From an uncultured Algibacter sp. (GTDB taxonomy: Bacteria > Bacteroidota > Bacteroidia > Flavobacteriales > Flavobacteriaceae): DNA of 64,000 nucleotides. Under the pieces are notes generated by a model. It was given only the letters and a program-made list of their open reading frames with translations. It searched no databases and was not told the DNA's origin. The stretch spans positions 186,001 through 250,000 of the forward strand of contig NZ_CANKXG010000004.1 of NCBI RefSeq assembly GCF_947487575.1, in the 5' to 3' direction. A program made the position numbers and the translations under genes. Numbering within the stretch: position 1 is the stretch's first letter; every line of letters begins with the position of its first letter. Positions 28,225 to 38,011 of this stretch are shown one piece after another.

Positions 28225-29643
28225 ATGTTAAAGATTAGAAAAATTATTGCATTAGTTATAATAGGAGTTATATTCTCTTGCAGTACAAATGAGGCTACAG
28301 ATCCTAATGATCCAAAATTTGGCGATCCAGACGATAATAATAATCCTCCTGTAGAAGTAAGTGCAGATATTACATTGTCTGTAGATGCTACAGATGGTAT
28401 CAATATCAATCCATTATTATTTGGTGTAAATAATGACTGGAGACAAATACCAGACAACACGTTTCCTAACTTTTCTGGGACTTTAAACAATATTGGAACT
28501 ACAATCGTTAGATATCCTGGTGGTTGGGAGTCTGAATTCTATGCATGGACAAGTAATACAACTCCAGGTTGGAATAATGCACCATCAACTCCAGGAGCAT
28601 CTGTCTCTACTTTAAAAAGTAATATCTCTAATTATAGTATTGTACTTCCAACAGTGGATGCTATGAATGTTGCTGTTGGATCCTCTCAATACAATATTGC
28701 AATGGATAAATTAAAAGCCAAAGCTAAAGAAGCTATAACTGTATCAAACATTGGTAATGGCATAGTAGAAATTGGTAACGAGTGGTGGTTACAATTTGCT
28801 GGTGGAGGTTCTAGAGCTCAAAAATTAGACAAATATGTACAAGTAGCCATGGATATTGCTGAGTATATTCAGAGTGAGTTTCCTAGTCGTACATTTAAAT
28901 TATTAATAAATGGAGATTATACACAGCCCCAAGAATTTACAACAATGAAAAATAAATTCACAAAGGCATATGATGCAATTGATGGAGTAGCACTTCATAC
29001 TTACACTGGCTATAGTACAGATACCCATAACATTGCAGATTTGGAGAAGCGTATTGTCGATTGTGCAAACAATTTTAACCCAAATAAAAACTTCAAATAC
29101 CTATCAGAGTGGATGCCTGCTAGAGATTATAATGAAAGAGCCTTGTATATGGAGGCAGCTAACATTATTCCAGATATCATCCATATATATGCAAGAACAG
29201 GATCAGAAGCCGCAGCATTTTGGCCTCCAATTAACACGTCTATACCCGGTTTAGGTTTAACAAATTGGAATTACTCTAAAGTTTTTCCAACAGGTCAAAT
29301 TTTTGGAGATATGGCTGCATCATATACAGGTAAAGCCTTAAAGACAACTTCAAATAAGTTTCATTTAGCTGCAGCACTACAAGATGCTAATACTATGGTT
29401 TTGTATGTTACAGGTGCTAAAGAAAGCGGTAAAAAAGTGGCTGTAAAAGTAAATGGATTTACAATAAATTCTATAGAAAAAGTAGAACGTTTTGTTCCTT
29501 TTGATTATAGTGATACAGCAAAAGCAGAGGGTTATCTTGAACAAACAGCAACTGCAGAGTTATCAACAAATAATGAAGTTGTATTTGATATTAATAAAGA
29601 AGGTCTTTATCAAATTTATAAGATAGTTATAAAAGGTAATTAA
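28225..29643 (+). CDS. clan GH-A glycosidase lipoprotein, GH51-like
   Basis: A 472-residue lipoprotein with Cys near residue 19 and the spacer ATDPNDPKF (24-32) seen also in the preceding GH30. The fold opens INPLLFGVNNDWRQI and TTIVRYPGGWESEF, the RYPGG motif typical of GH51 and related GH-A families. Predicted acid/base is Glu186 in IGNEWWLQ and nucleophile Glu295 in YLSEWMPAR; a C-terminal beta-sandwich follows. Family assignment is not certain: GH51, GH39 or GH79 relatives, or an unlisted family, are all possible. Its position between two GH30 genes suggests that it acts on the same polymer, perhaps on a side chain such as arabinose. Confidence 0.6.
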   Translation: MLKIRKIIALVIIGVIFSCSTNEATDPNDPKFGDPDDNNNPPVEVSADITLSVDATDGININPLLFGVNNDWRQIPDNTFPNFSGTLNNIGTTIVRYPGGWESEFYAWTSNTTPGWNNAPSTPGASVSTLKSNISNYSIVLPTVDAMNVAVGSSQYNIAMDKLKAKAKEAITVSNIGNGIVEIGNEWWLQFAGGGSRAQKLDKYVQVAMDIAEYIQSEFPSRTFKLLINGDYTQPQEFTTMKNKFTKAYDAIDGVALHTYTGYSTDTHNIADLEKRIVDCANNFNPNKNFKYLSEWMPARDYNERALYMEAANIIPDIIHIYARTGSEAAAFWPPINTSIPGLGLTNWNYSKVFPTGQIFGDMAASYTGKALKTTSNKFHLAAALQDANTMVLYVTGAKESGKKVAVKVNGFTINSIEKVERFVPFDYSDTAKAEGYLEQTATAELSTNNEVVFDINKEGLYQIYKIVIKGN

Positions 29644-29648
29644 AACTA

Positions 29649-31259
29649 GTGAAAAAAAGCTTTAAACATAGAATTAAAAGAAACAAACTATCCTTTTTTG
29701 AGGTAGCAATTATTCTATCCTTAGTAAGCTCTTTTAGTTTACAGTCTTGTAAATCATCATCAAATTATAATAAAATTGCGATTGATACAAATACAAGGTA
29801 TCAAACTATGGAAGGTTTTGGAGCATCAGATGCATGGCGATGTCAGTATGTTGGTTCAAACTGGCCAGAATCTAAAAAAAATCGAATTGCCGAATTGTTA
29901 TTCAGTAAAGAGACTGATGAAAATGGAAACCCCAAAGGTATAGGTTTATCGATATGGAGATTTTACATTGGTGCAGGAAGTGCAGAACAAGGTCAAGGTT
30001 CTAATATAAAAAACGAGTGGCGCAGAGGAGAATCGTTTATTGATTCATATGGAAATTATGATTGGAGTAAGCAAAAAGGCCAACAGTGGTTTTTACAAAA
30101 AGCAAAAGAGTTTGGGGTAGACAAATTTTTAGCTTTTTCAATTTCTGCTCCTGTACATTGGACAAAAAATGGTAAAGCCTATAATAGTGATATGATAAGT
30201 GGTAGCCTAAACCTTAAAGCAGATAAGTATAATGACTATGCTGTTTTTATGGTTAAAGTTCTTAAATATTTTGAATCTGAAGGTGTAGCTTTTGATTTTA
30301 TAAGCCCTATTAATGAACCACAATGGGAATGGGAGAAAAAAACACAAGAAGGTACGCCTGCCACCAATGCTGATATCCTAAAATTAACTGAGTTGTTAAA
30401 TACTGAAATTAATAAATCCGATATAAATACAAATATTACAATAGCAGAAGCTGCTGATTTACGTTGGTTATATTCGGGATACAATAAGGAAAAACGTGGA
30501 AAACAAATAGAATCTTTTTTTGGTGAAGAGGAATCAGTAAAAACTTATGAAAACGTGAAAAATGTGATAACAGGGCATAGTTATTTTACAACTTGGCCTG
30601 TTGACAGTTTGATAAAAATTCGTAAGAAACTCAATAAGAAGTTAGAATCACACAATATCGATTATTGGCAAAGTGAATTCTGTGTTCTTGAAAATACAGA
30701 TGATATAGGAAGTGGAAATAAAAGAGATTTGAGTATAGATACAGCGCTTTATGTAGCAAGAGTAATGCATGCCGATATAACTTTAGCCAATGCTAGTTCA
30801 TGGCAATGGTGGACAGCACTTACTAATGCTGACTATAAGGACGGTTTAATTTATCTAGATTCTGGTAACAAAGGTGATTTATTTAATTTAGATACTATGA
30901 AGTCTGATGGGGATTTTCATGATTCAAAACTATTGTGGGCATTTGGTAATTATTCTCGATTTATTTCTCCAGATATGGTCAGAGTAAAAATAGATGTTTT
31001 GAATAGAAACAAGACTCTTGAAGACATTTATAAAAATGATATTATGTTTTCTGCATACATTGATAAAAACACATCAAAACTTGTAATTGTTGGCGTTAAT
31101 TATGGTGATGAAGATAGGATTATAGATTTTTCAGATGTTAAATTGGATAAAAAATATGAAACATCAAAAGATAACAGTTTAGCTTTTGAAGCTGTCTCTA
31201 ACAATAAAAATATAAAGTTTAAAGGACGTTCCATAGCCACATTAATTGGAGATTTCTAA
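29649..31259 (+). CDS. GH30-family lipoprotein glycosidase (second of two)
   Basis: Starts with GTG at 29649, five bases after the previous stop; 536 residues. A basic n-region leads to a lipoprotein signal with Cys34 (LQSCKSSS). The GH30 domain opens YQTMEGFGASDAWRCQ. Predicted acid/base is Glu223 in SPINEPQWEW and nucleophile Glu343 in DYWQSEFCVL. It is a divergent paralogue of the GH30 at 26528 and lacks the ATDPNDPKF spacer. The NEPQWEW block resembles Bacteroidota proteins annotated as endo-beta-1,6-galactanases. Its product specificity may differ from that of the first GH30, as two enzymes of one family in a locus often split internal and end cleavage. Confidence 0.82.
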   Translation: MKKSFKHRIKRNKLSFFEVAIILSLVSSFSLQSCKSSSNYNKIAIDTNTRYQTMEGFGASDAWRCQYVGSNWPESKKNRIAELLFSKETDENGNPKGIGLSIWRFYIGAGSAEQGQGSNIKNEWRRGESFIDSYGNYDWSKQKGQQWFLQKAKEFGVDKFLAFSISAPVHWTKNGKAYNSDMISGSLNLKADKYNDYAVFMVKVLKYFESEGVAFDFISPINEPQWEWEKKTQEGTPATNADILKLTELLNTEINKSDINTNITIAEAADLRWLYSGYNKEKRGKQIESFFGEEESVKTYENVKNVITGHSYFTTWPVDSLIKIRKKLNKKLESHNIDYWQSEFCVLENTDDIGSGNKRDLSIDTALYVARVMHADITLANASSWQWWTALTNADYKDGLIYLDSGNKGDLFNLDTMKSDGDFHDSKLLWAFGNYSRFISPDMVRVKIDVLNRNKTLEDIYKNDIMFSAYIDKNTSKLVIVGVNYGDEDRIIDFSDVKLDKKYETSKDNSLAFEAVSNNKNIKFKGRSIATLIGDF

Positions 31260-31278
31260 AGAAAAAAAAGATAATTAT

Positions 31279-32904
31279 ATGAGCTTGTTAAAAATCAGAA
31301 TAGAAAAATTTGAGTTAGTTTTAGTTTTTAGTCTTTGTTTTGCAGTCATTTTTTTGAGTGGCTGTAAAGACAAAGGTGATAAAAAACTAACTGTTGAAAA
31401 GAAAAAGCCAAATATCGTTTTTATTTTGGCTGATGATTTAGGAGCACATGATTTAAGTTATTCTGGTAGCAAATATTATGAAACGCCAAATATTGACGCC
31501 ATAGCAAACCAAGGTGTTCAGTTTACACAAGGCTATGCTGCTTGCCAAGTTTGTAGCCCGTCTAGAGCAAGTCTTATGACGGGGCAATATACAGCACGTC
31601 ATGGAGTTACCGATTGGATAGGTGCAGCAACAGGTGAAAAATGGGGAGATTATTACAATACTAAAGTAATGCCCCCAGAGTATACTCATGCTTTATCTGA
31701 TGAAAGTATCACTATAGCCGAAGCGTTAAAGAGTAACGGATATAAAACTTTTTTTGCAGGAAAATGGCATTTAGGAGACGAACCTTACTCACCTGAAAAT
31801 AATGGATTTGATATTAATATAGGCGGTTGGGAAGTAGGTGGTCCTAAAGGCGGCTACTACGCACCTTGGAGAAACCCAAAATTGGACTATAAATATGAAG
31901 GCGAAAACTTAACTAAACGTTTAGCTCTTGAAACAGCAGACTTTATATCTAAAAATAAGAATGAACCATTTTTTGCTTTTCTTTCTTTTTATGCTGTTCA
32001 TGGTCCTATCGAAACTACGGAAGAAAAATGGAGTAAATACAGAAAAAAAGCTGAAGCTCAAGGTATTCCTGAATCTGGTTTTGAAATGGAAGCGAGATTA
32101 CCAATAAGAACCGTACAAGATAATCCCGTTTATGCTGGTTTAGTAGAATCTATGGATGATGCTGTTGGTGTTGTTTTAGAAAGATTAAAAGAACTTGATT
32201 TAGATGATAATACTATAGTTGTCTTTACATCAGACAATGGAGGTGTAGCTAGTGGTGATGCTTTTTCTACAACAAATTTCCCGTTAAGAGGAGGTAAAGG
32301 TTATCAATGGGAAGGTGGTATAAGAGAGCCTTATCTTATAAAAGCACCAATGTTAAAAAATATACCTAAATCTGTTGATTATCCAGTTTCTGGAATCGAT
32401 TTTTATCCAACACTTTTAGATTTAGTTGGTGCAGAAACAGACCCAAAACAAGTTATTGACGGTGTAAGTTTGGTTCCGCTTTTAAAAGGGAAGCCTTTAG
32501 ATACTAGGCCTTTGTTTTGGCATTATCCTCACTACGGAAATCAAGGTGGTGAACCTGTAAGTATTATAAGAAAAGAACAATATAAGCTCATACATTATTG
32601 GGAAGATAGGCACGATGAATTATATGATTTAACTTCTGATCCTGGTGAGAAAAACGATATTTCAAACAATCAAGCTAAAATAACTAAAAATCTAAGAACT
32701 GAATTGGATAATTATTTAGCAAATGCAAATGCTAGATTACCTGAAATTTATGCTAAATATGATCCTGAAAAAGCAAAAGTTACACAAGAAAATAGAAGAA
32801 CAAAAGTATTGCACCGTGTAGAAAAACAGCGCAAAGCCTTTTTAAGTAAAGATTTTAACCCCAATAATAATTGGTATGACAGCAGTTTAAATACAAAAGA
32901 TTAA
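31279..32904 (+). CDS. S1-family sulfatase, lipoprotein (first of three)
   Basis: The frame opens at 31246 within the preceding gene, but ATG 31279 (MSLLKIRIEKF) is favoured, giving 541 residues with a lipoprotein signal (LSGC, near residue 30). The alkaline-phosphatase-like sulfatase fold opens PNIVFILADDLG (metal Asp pair). The CSPSR motif gives Cys92, which must become formylglycine. FAGKWHLGD and FTSDNGG are further active-site blocks. It presumably removes a sulfate ester from the glycan in the periplasm or at the surface. No formylglycine-generating or radical maturase gene is in the window. The subfamily is not assigned. Confidence 0.9.
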   Translation: MSLLKIRIEKFELVLVFSLCFAVIFLSGCKDKGDKKLTVEKKKPNIVFILADDLGAHDLSYSGSKYYETPNIDAIANQGVQFTQGYAACQVCSPSRASLMTGQYTARHGVTDWIGAATGEKWGDYYNTKVMPPEYTHALSDESITIAEALKSNGYKTFFAGKWHLGDEPYSPENNGFDINIGGWEVGGPKGGYYAPWRNPKLDYKYEGENLTKRLALETADFISKNKNEPFFAFLSFYAVHGPIETTEEKWSKYRKKAEAQGIPESGFEMEARLPIRTVQDNPVYAGLVESMDDAVGVVLERLKELDLDDNTIVVFTSDNGGVASGDAFSTTNFPLRGGKGYQWEGGIREPYLIKAPMLKNIPKSVDYPVSGIDFYPTLLDLVGAETDPKQVIDGVSLVPLLKGKPLDTRPLFWHYPHYGNQGGEPVSIIRKEQYKLIHYWEDRHDELYDLTSDPGEKNDISNNQAKITKNLRTELDNYLANANARLPEIYAKYDPEKAKVTQENRRTKVLHRVEKQRKAFLSKDFNPNNNWYDSSLNTKD

Positions 32905-32960
32905 CCATCTTATTTGCAGAAAATTATAAACTACTTGCTAACTAAACAAACTAAACTATA

Positions 32961-34361
32961 ATGAGTAATACAAAATTTAATTTTACCTACCTTCTATTTT
33001 TAGCACTTGTATCTGCTATGGGCGGTTTTCTTTTTGGCTACGATTGGGTAGTTATAGGAGGAGCAAAACCATTTTACGAGCTGTTTTTTAATATCAGTTC
33101 AGAACCAACACTACAAGGTTGGGCCATGAGTAGTGCATTAATAGGTTGTATTTTTGGAGCAGTAATTTCTGGGTTTGTAGCCGATAAATTTGGCAGAAAG
33201 CAACCGTTAATTCTAGCAGCTACGTTATTTACAATCTCTGCTTTTGGAACAGGGTATGTAAATGAATTTACACCATTTATAATTTATAGGCTTATTGGTG
33301 GTTTAGGTATTGGTTTAGCGTCTACTTTGTCACCTATGTATATTGCTGAAATTGCTCCTGCAAAATATAGAGGACAATTTGTTGCCATTAATCAGCTTAC
33401 TTTGGTAATAGGAATTTTAGCGGCTCAAGTAGCTAACTTTTTTATAGCTGAAGCCATACCAGATAATTTTTCACCTAATGAGATATTAGGCTCATGGAAT
33501 GGGCAAACAGGATGGCGTTGGATGTTTTGGGCAGAATTAATTCCTGCAATTTTATTTTTTGTATTAATGTTTGTCGTGCCTAAAAGCCCAAGATTTTTGG
33601 TAAAAATAAATAATAACGATGCTGCTAAAAATGTATTAGCAAAAATTGGAGGAGAGTCTTATGCAGAGCAAGAATTAGCTAGTATTCAACAAACACTTCA
33701 AGAAAGTGGAACGTCTAAAATTAAGTTTTCAGATTTCAAAAGCTCAAAGATTAAACCAATTCTAATCATCGGTATTGTATTAGCCATATTTCAACAGTGG
33801 TGTGGTATCAATATCATTTTTAATTATGCAGAAGAAATATTTACTGCTGCAGGTTATAGTGTAGGCGATATGCTATTCAATATTGTTATTACTGGTAGTG
33901 TTAATTTAATATTTACTCTTGTTGCGATGCGAACTGTAGATAGTTGGGGGCGTAGAAAGTTAATGCTTCTAGGATCTATAGGTCTTGGTGTGGTGTATCT
34001 TATTTTAGGTGGTGCATATTATATGGAGTTTACAGGGTGGCCAGTACTTGTTTTAGTTATCACAGCAATTGCCATTTATTCCATGTCTCTAGCACCAATT
34101 ACCTGGGTGGTGTTATCAGAAATTTTTCCAAATAAAATACGCGGAGTTGCTATGTCTATAGCAACGTTTGCGTTATGGGTTGCCTCGTTTATACTCACAT
34201 TTACATTCCCAATTTTAAATGATGCTTTGGGAGCTTCAGGAACTTTTTGGGTGTATAGTTTCATTTGTATTCTAGGATTCTTATTTATAAAAAGCAAATT
34301 ACCAGAAACTAAAGGCAAGAGTTTAGAAGAAATTGAAATGGAATTAACCAAGGAAAAGTAA
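32961..34361 (+). CDS. MFS sugar porter (sugar:proton symporter type)
   Basis: A 466-residue inner-membrane protein with twelve predicted helices. Sugar-porter signatures are present: GGFLFGYDWVVIGGA in helix 1, DKFGRKQPLI after helix 2, YRLIGGLGIGLAS, VPKSPRFLVK at the central loop, QQWCGINIIFNY in helix 7, DSWGRRKLML, and LPETKGKSLEEIE at the end. It most resembles XylE/GalP-type permeases for monosaccharides such as galactose, xylose or arabinose. It would take the final sugars released by the PUL enzymes into the cytoplasm. It lies between the first sulfatase and the SGNH gene. Confidence 0.92.
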   Translation: MSNTKFNFTYLLFLALVSAMGGFLFGYDWVVIGGAKPFYELFFNISSEPTLQGWAMSSALIGCIFGAVISGFVADKFGRKQPLILAATLFTISAFGTGYVNEFTPFIIYRLIGGLGIGLASTLSPMYIAEIAPAKYRGQFVAINQLTLVIGILAAQVANFFIAEAIPDNFSPNEILGSWNGQTGWRWMFWAELIPAILFFVLMFVVPKSPRFLVKINNNDAAKNVLAKIGGESYAEQELASIQQTLQESGTSKIKFSDFKSSKIKPILIIGIVLAIFQQWCGINIIFNYAEEIFTAAGYSVGDMLFNIVITGSVNLIFTLVAMRTVDSWGRRKLMLLGSIGLGVVYLILGGAYYMEFTGWPVLVLVITAIAIYSMSLAPITWVVLSEIFPNKIRGVAMSIATFALWVASFILTFTFPILNDALGASGTFWVYSFICILGFLFIKSKLPETKGKSLEEIEMELTKEK

Positions 34362-34373
34362 ACTATACAGTAT

Positions 34374-35117
34374 ATGAAAGTTATATTAAAAGGATATATC
34401 ATATTAGTACTCATACTATTTTTGAGTTTAAACTTTGCATGCGCACAACAAAAAAACGCAGAAGAATCAAATAAAGCAATAGCATCTCATTATTTAGATT
34501 CACTTAAAACCAAATTAAAAGTAAAGTGGCCTAAAAACCATACTATAAATTTAGTGTTTCACGGCCACTCGGTGCCAACAGGATATACCACAGGAGGTGT
34601 TTTGGATAGACTGAATGCTTATCCCTATAGAACCTTAAAAAAGGTAAACGATTTCTACCCGTATTCGGTAGTAAATACCATTACAACTTCAATTGGTGGA
34701 GAACAAGCAGAACAAGGGGCAAAGCGTTTTAAAGATGAAGTTTTAAATCACAAACCAGATGTACTTTTTATCGATTATGGACTAAACGATAGGAGCATAG
34801 GGTTAGAACGTGCAAAAGTAGCATGGGAACAAATGATAAAGGAAGCATTAGCCTACGGCACAAAAGTCATTCTGTTAACACCAACACCAGATTTAAAAGA
34901 AGATATTACTTCTAACGAAACTCCTTTAGTACAACATAGCGAACAAATTAGAGCATTGGCAAAAAAATACAATGTTGGTTTGGTGGACAGTTATGCGCTG
35001 TTTAAAGCATTAGCAGAAATTCAGCCATTAAAAGGATACATGTCGCAAAACAATCATATCAACCAAAAAGGACATCAATTTGTCGCCGATGCTATTTTTG
35101 AATATTTCAAACTATAA
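34374..35117 (+). CDS. secreted SGNH/GDSL-type hydrolase
   Basis: A 247-residue protein with a signal peptide (FLSLNFACAQQ, either type I or lipoprotein). Block I reads VFHGHSVPTGY, with Ser in GHS instead of GDS; block III-like IDYGLNDRS supplies the oxyanion Asn; block V is NHINQKGH with Asp missing but His present (NxxNxxGH). The fold is therefore SGNH with altered motifs. Expected role is a carbohydrate esterase, removing acetyl or another acyl group from the glycan; some SGNH-like proteins are sulfatase-like or inactive, so the reaction is open. It starts 12 bases after the MFS gene. Confidence 0.7.
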   Translation: MKVILKGYIILVLILFLSLNFACAQQKNAEESNKAIASHYLDSLKTKLKVKWPKNHTINLVFHGHSVPTGYTTGGVLDRLNAYPYRTLKKVNDFYPYSVVNTITTSIGGEQAEQGAKRFKDEVLNHKPDVLFIDYGLNDRSIGLERAKVAWEQMIKEALAYGTKVILLTPTPDLKEDITSNETPLVQHSEQIRALAKKYNVGLVDSYALFKALAEIQPLKGYMSQNNHINQKGHQFVADAIFEYFKL

Positions 35118-35130
35118 GAATTTAAACTGA

Positions 35131-37971
35131 ATGAAGTTTTATAAAACCATACATATCTTAACTATTTGCCTGTGCTTACTTGCGCTAACTGCTTGTACAG
35201 AACATCAGCAAAAAGAAATGGATTTGACTGGAGAATGGAGCTTTAAAATAGATTCATTAGATGTTGGAATTCAAGACAATTGGTTTAATACTACCTTAAA
35301 CGATGTTGTAAAGTTACCAGGTTCTATGGCGGAAAATGGTAAAGGAAATGATATTACCGTAAATACGAATTGGACAGGTAATATGTGGAATGATAGTTTG
35401 TGGTATAAAGACCCAAAAATGAAAAAATACCGCCAAAAGGGAAATGTAAAAATACCTTTTTGGTTACAACCTGTAAAGGATTATAAAGGCGCTGCTTGGT
35501 ATCAAAAAACAGTAATAATTCCTGAGGATTGGAATAATCAAAATATTAATCTGCACTTAGAACGCGTGCATTGGGAATCTACAGTTTGGGTAGATAACAA
35601 AAAAGTAGGCATGCAAAATACCCTAGCAACTTCGCATGATTATAGCTTAACAGATGTTTTAAACCCTGGTAAACATACTATTTCAATTCGTGTTGATAAT
35701 AGAATAAAAGACATTGATGTTGGCAAAGATGCACATAGCATATCAGATAATACACAGAGTAATTGGAATGGCATTATAGGCAATATTAAACTTACTGCTG
35801 CCCCAAGAACAGCCATTGGTAATGTAAAGTTATATCCAAATGTTTCAGATAAAACTGTAAAGATTGTTATTCAAATTGAAAATATTTCTAAAGAAAATAA
35901 AACAGGTCAATTAGTTCTTCAAGCTAAAGAGAAATCAATTGATGACGTTTCAATTCAATCGATAAAAAAAGATATTAAAATTAATAATGAAGAGATTGTT
36001 CTAGAGTATCCAATGGGCAACAATCCTAAGCTTTGGGATGAATTCAACCCAAACCTCTATGAAATGCAAATATCTTTAGAATCTGATGCTGGGGTTGATA
36101 CAAAACGTATTGATTTTGGAATGCGAAATTTTAAAGCAGACGGCACCATTTTTAAAATAAATGAACGTCCTGTTTATTTAAGAGGAACGTTGGAGTGTGC
36201 CATTTTTCCAAAAACAGGATATCCACCAACTGATGTAGATTCTTGGAAACGAATTTTCAAAATTATTAAAGCACACGGTTTAAACCACATGCGTTTTCAT
36301 TCTTGGTGTCCACCAGAAGCGGCATTTATTGCAGCTGACGAAATGGGGATTTATATTCAAGCTGAAGCATCTGCATGGTTGGCTAATTTAGGTGATGGTA
36401 ATCCTGTTGATAAATGGTTATACAAAGAAAGTGAAGCGATTATTAATAAATATGGAAACCACCCATCTTTTGCAATGATGACGTATGGTAACGAGCCAAG
36501 TGGTAAGCATCACAAAGCCTATTTAACAGACTATGTAAATCATTTTAAAAATTTTGATGATAGACGCTTGTATACTAGCGGTGCAGGGTATCCTTATTTA
36601 GATAATATGGATTATTACAACCATAGAGGTCCTAGAATTCAAGGATGGAATGAAAATTTAAAAAGTATTATAAATGCAAAAGCACCACAGACAGAATTCG
36701 ATTGGAGTAAGTTCATAGATAAAACTCCAATGCCTTACGTAAGTCATGAAATGGGACAATGGTGTGTGTATCCAAACTTTAAAGAAATGTTTAAGTACAC
36801 AGGTGTTTTAAAACCGAAAAACTTTGAGATTTTTAAAGAAAGCCTAGAAGCAAATGGAATGAGTGAATTAGCTGATCGTTTTCTTATGGCTTCAGGTAAA
36901 CTACAAACACTCTGCTACAAGGCAGATATAGAAGCGGCTTTAAGAACTAAAGGAATGGCAGGTTTTCAGTTGTTAGACTTACATGATTTTCCTGGTCAAG
37001 GTACTGCTTTGGTGGGAGTTTTAGATGCATTTTGGGATGAAAAAGGATATGTGTCTCCAGAAGAATTTAAGCAATTTAGCGGTAATACGGTTCCTTTAGC
37101 ACGTTTGCAAAAAAGAACATTTAAGAATACAGACACTTTATCGACATCAATTGAAATTGCTCATTTTGGTAAAGTAGAACTGAAGAATATCACACCAAAA
37201 TGGACATTGACAGAGTCTGATGGAAGTCTTTTTTCAGAAGGAAAATTGAATACAACTGATATTCCAATAGGTAACGGAATTAAGTTGGGTACTGTACAGC
37301 AATCTTTAAAAACAATTACCAAACCACAAAAGTTAACACTACATGTTTATGTAAGTGATTTTAAAAATAGTTGGGATATTTGGGTTTACCCTGAAGAAAA
37401 TCCTGTAATTAAAAATAAAGCTGATTATAAAGTTACTAGTAAGTTAGATGTTAAAACCTTGTCTTATTTAAATAATGGTGGAACTGTTTTATTGAATATT
37501 ACCAAAGGCGATATTAAGCCTGAATACGGTGGAAATATTGGTGTAGGTTTTTCAAGTATTTTCTGGAATACATCATGGACCAAAGAGCAAAAACCACATA
37601 CCCTTGGTATTTTGTGTAATCCAGAGCATCCAGCCTTGGTAAATTTCCCAACAGAGTACCATTCCAATTGGCAATGGTGGGATGCCATGAGTCATTCAAA
37701 TGCCATCATTTTTGATAAAATGCCAGAACTCAATCCAATAGTAAGAGTTATTGACGACTGGTTTAAAAACAGAAAAATAGCTTTAATTTTTGAAGCTAAA
37801 GTAGGAAAAGGAAAGCTATTGTTTTCTGGAATTGATCTCCATACAAATTTAGAAGAAAGAATAGAAGCAAAACAGTTGTTGTATAGTTTAGAAAATTACA
37901 TTACAAGTGATGCTTTTAGCCCAAAAACAATTATAGAAATAGACCAATTAAAGAAATTAGTAAAGTATTAA
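35131..37971 (+). CDS. GH2-family glycosidase, lipoprotein (paralogue 1)
   Basis: A 946-residue lipoprotein (LTAC, Cys22) with a jelly-roll sugar-binding domain (GAAWYQKTVIIP, LERVHWESTVWVDN), an Ig-like domain, and a TIM barrel. Predicted acid/base is Glu455 in TYGNEPSG and nucleophile Glu540 in VSHEMGQWCVYP. DFPGQGTALVGVLDAFW follows. It lacks the LacZ signature blocks ([12 protein letters not shown]) and belongs to a separate Bacteroidota GH2-like group. Residues 780-946 form an extra C-terminal domain (GGTVLLNITKGD, WNTSWTKEQKPHTLG) that resembles a glutamine-amidotransferase-like or DUF4982-type module. A second copy is at 42875. Confidence 0.85.
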   Translation: MKFYKTIHILTICLCLLALTACTEHQQKEMDLTGEWSFKIDSLDVGIQDNWFNTTLNDVVKLPGSMAENGKGNDITVNTNWTGNMWNDSLWYKDPKMKKYRQKGNVKIPFWLQPVKDYKGAAWYQKTVIIPEDWNNQNINLHLERVHWESTVWVDNKKVGMQNTLATSHDYSLTDVLNPGKHTISIRVDNRIKDIDVGKDAHSISDNTQSNWNGIIGNIKLTAAPRTAIGNVKLYPNVSDKTVKIVIQIENISKENKTGQLVLQAKEKSIDDVSIQSIKKDIKINNEEIVLEYPMGNNPKLWDEFNPNLYEMQISLESDAGVDTKRIDFGMRNFKADGTIFKINERPVYLRGTLECAIFPKTGYPPTDVDSWKRIFKIIKAHGLNHMRFHSWCPPEAAFIAADEMGIYIQAEASAWLANLGDGNPVDKWLYKESEAIINKYGNHPSFAMMTYGNEPSGKHHKAYLTDYVNHFKNFDDRRLYTSGAGYPYLDNMDYYNHRGPRIQGWNENLKSIINAKAPQTEFDWSKFIDKTPMPYVSHEMGQWCVYPNFKEMFKYTGVLKPKNFEIFKESLEANGMSELADRFLMASGKLQTLCYKADIEAALRTKGMAGFQLLDLHDFPGQGTALVGVLDAFWDEKGYVSPEEFKQFSGNTVPLARLQKRTFKNTDTLSTSIEIAHFGKVELKNITPKWTLTESDGSLFSEGKLNTTDIPIGNGIKLGTVQQSLKTITKPQKLTLHVYVSDFKNSWDIWVYPEENPVIKNKADYKVTSKLDVKTLSYLNNGGTVLLNITKGDIKPEYGGNIGVGFSSIFWNTSWTKEQKPHTLGILCNPEHPALVNFPTEYHSNWQWWDAMSHSNAIIFDKMPELNPIVRVIDDWFKNRKIALIFEAKVGKGKLLFSGIDLHTNLEERIEAKQLLYSLENYITSDAFSPKTIIEIDQLKKLVKY

Positions 37972-38011
37972 TACACTAAATAATTGTTAGTGTAGTATAA
38001 ATCATTAGAAT

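Noticed and set aside
26528-31259. Beta-1,6-glucan or laminarin as the PUL substrate
   Set aside because: GH30 and GH16 could fit, but three sulfatases and a LacZ-type beta-galactosidase point to a sulfated galactose-containing polymer.
31246-31278. Upstream ATG for the first sulfatase, overlapping the GH30 stop
   Set aside because: It adds a charged 11-residue extension before a normal lipoprotein signal; ATG 31279 is a better start.
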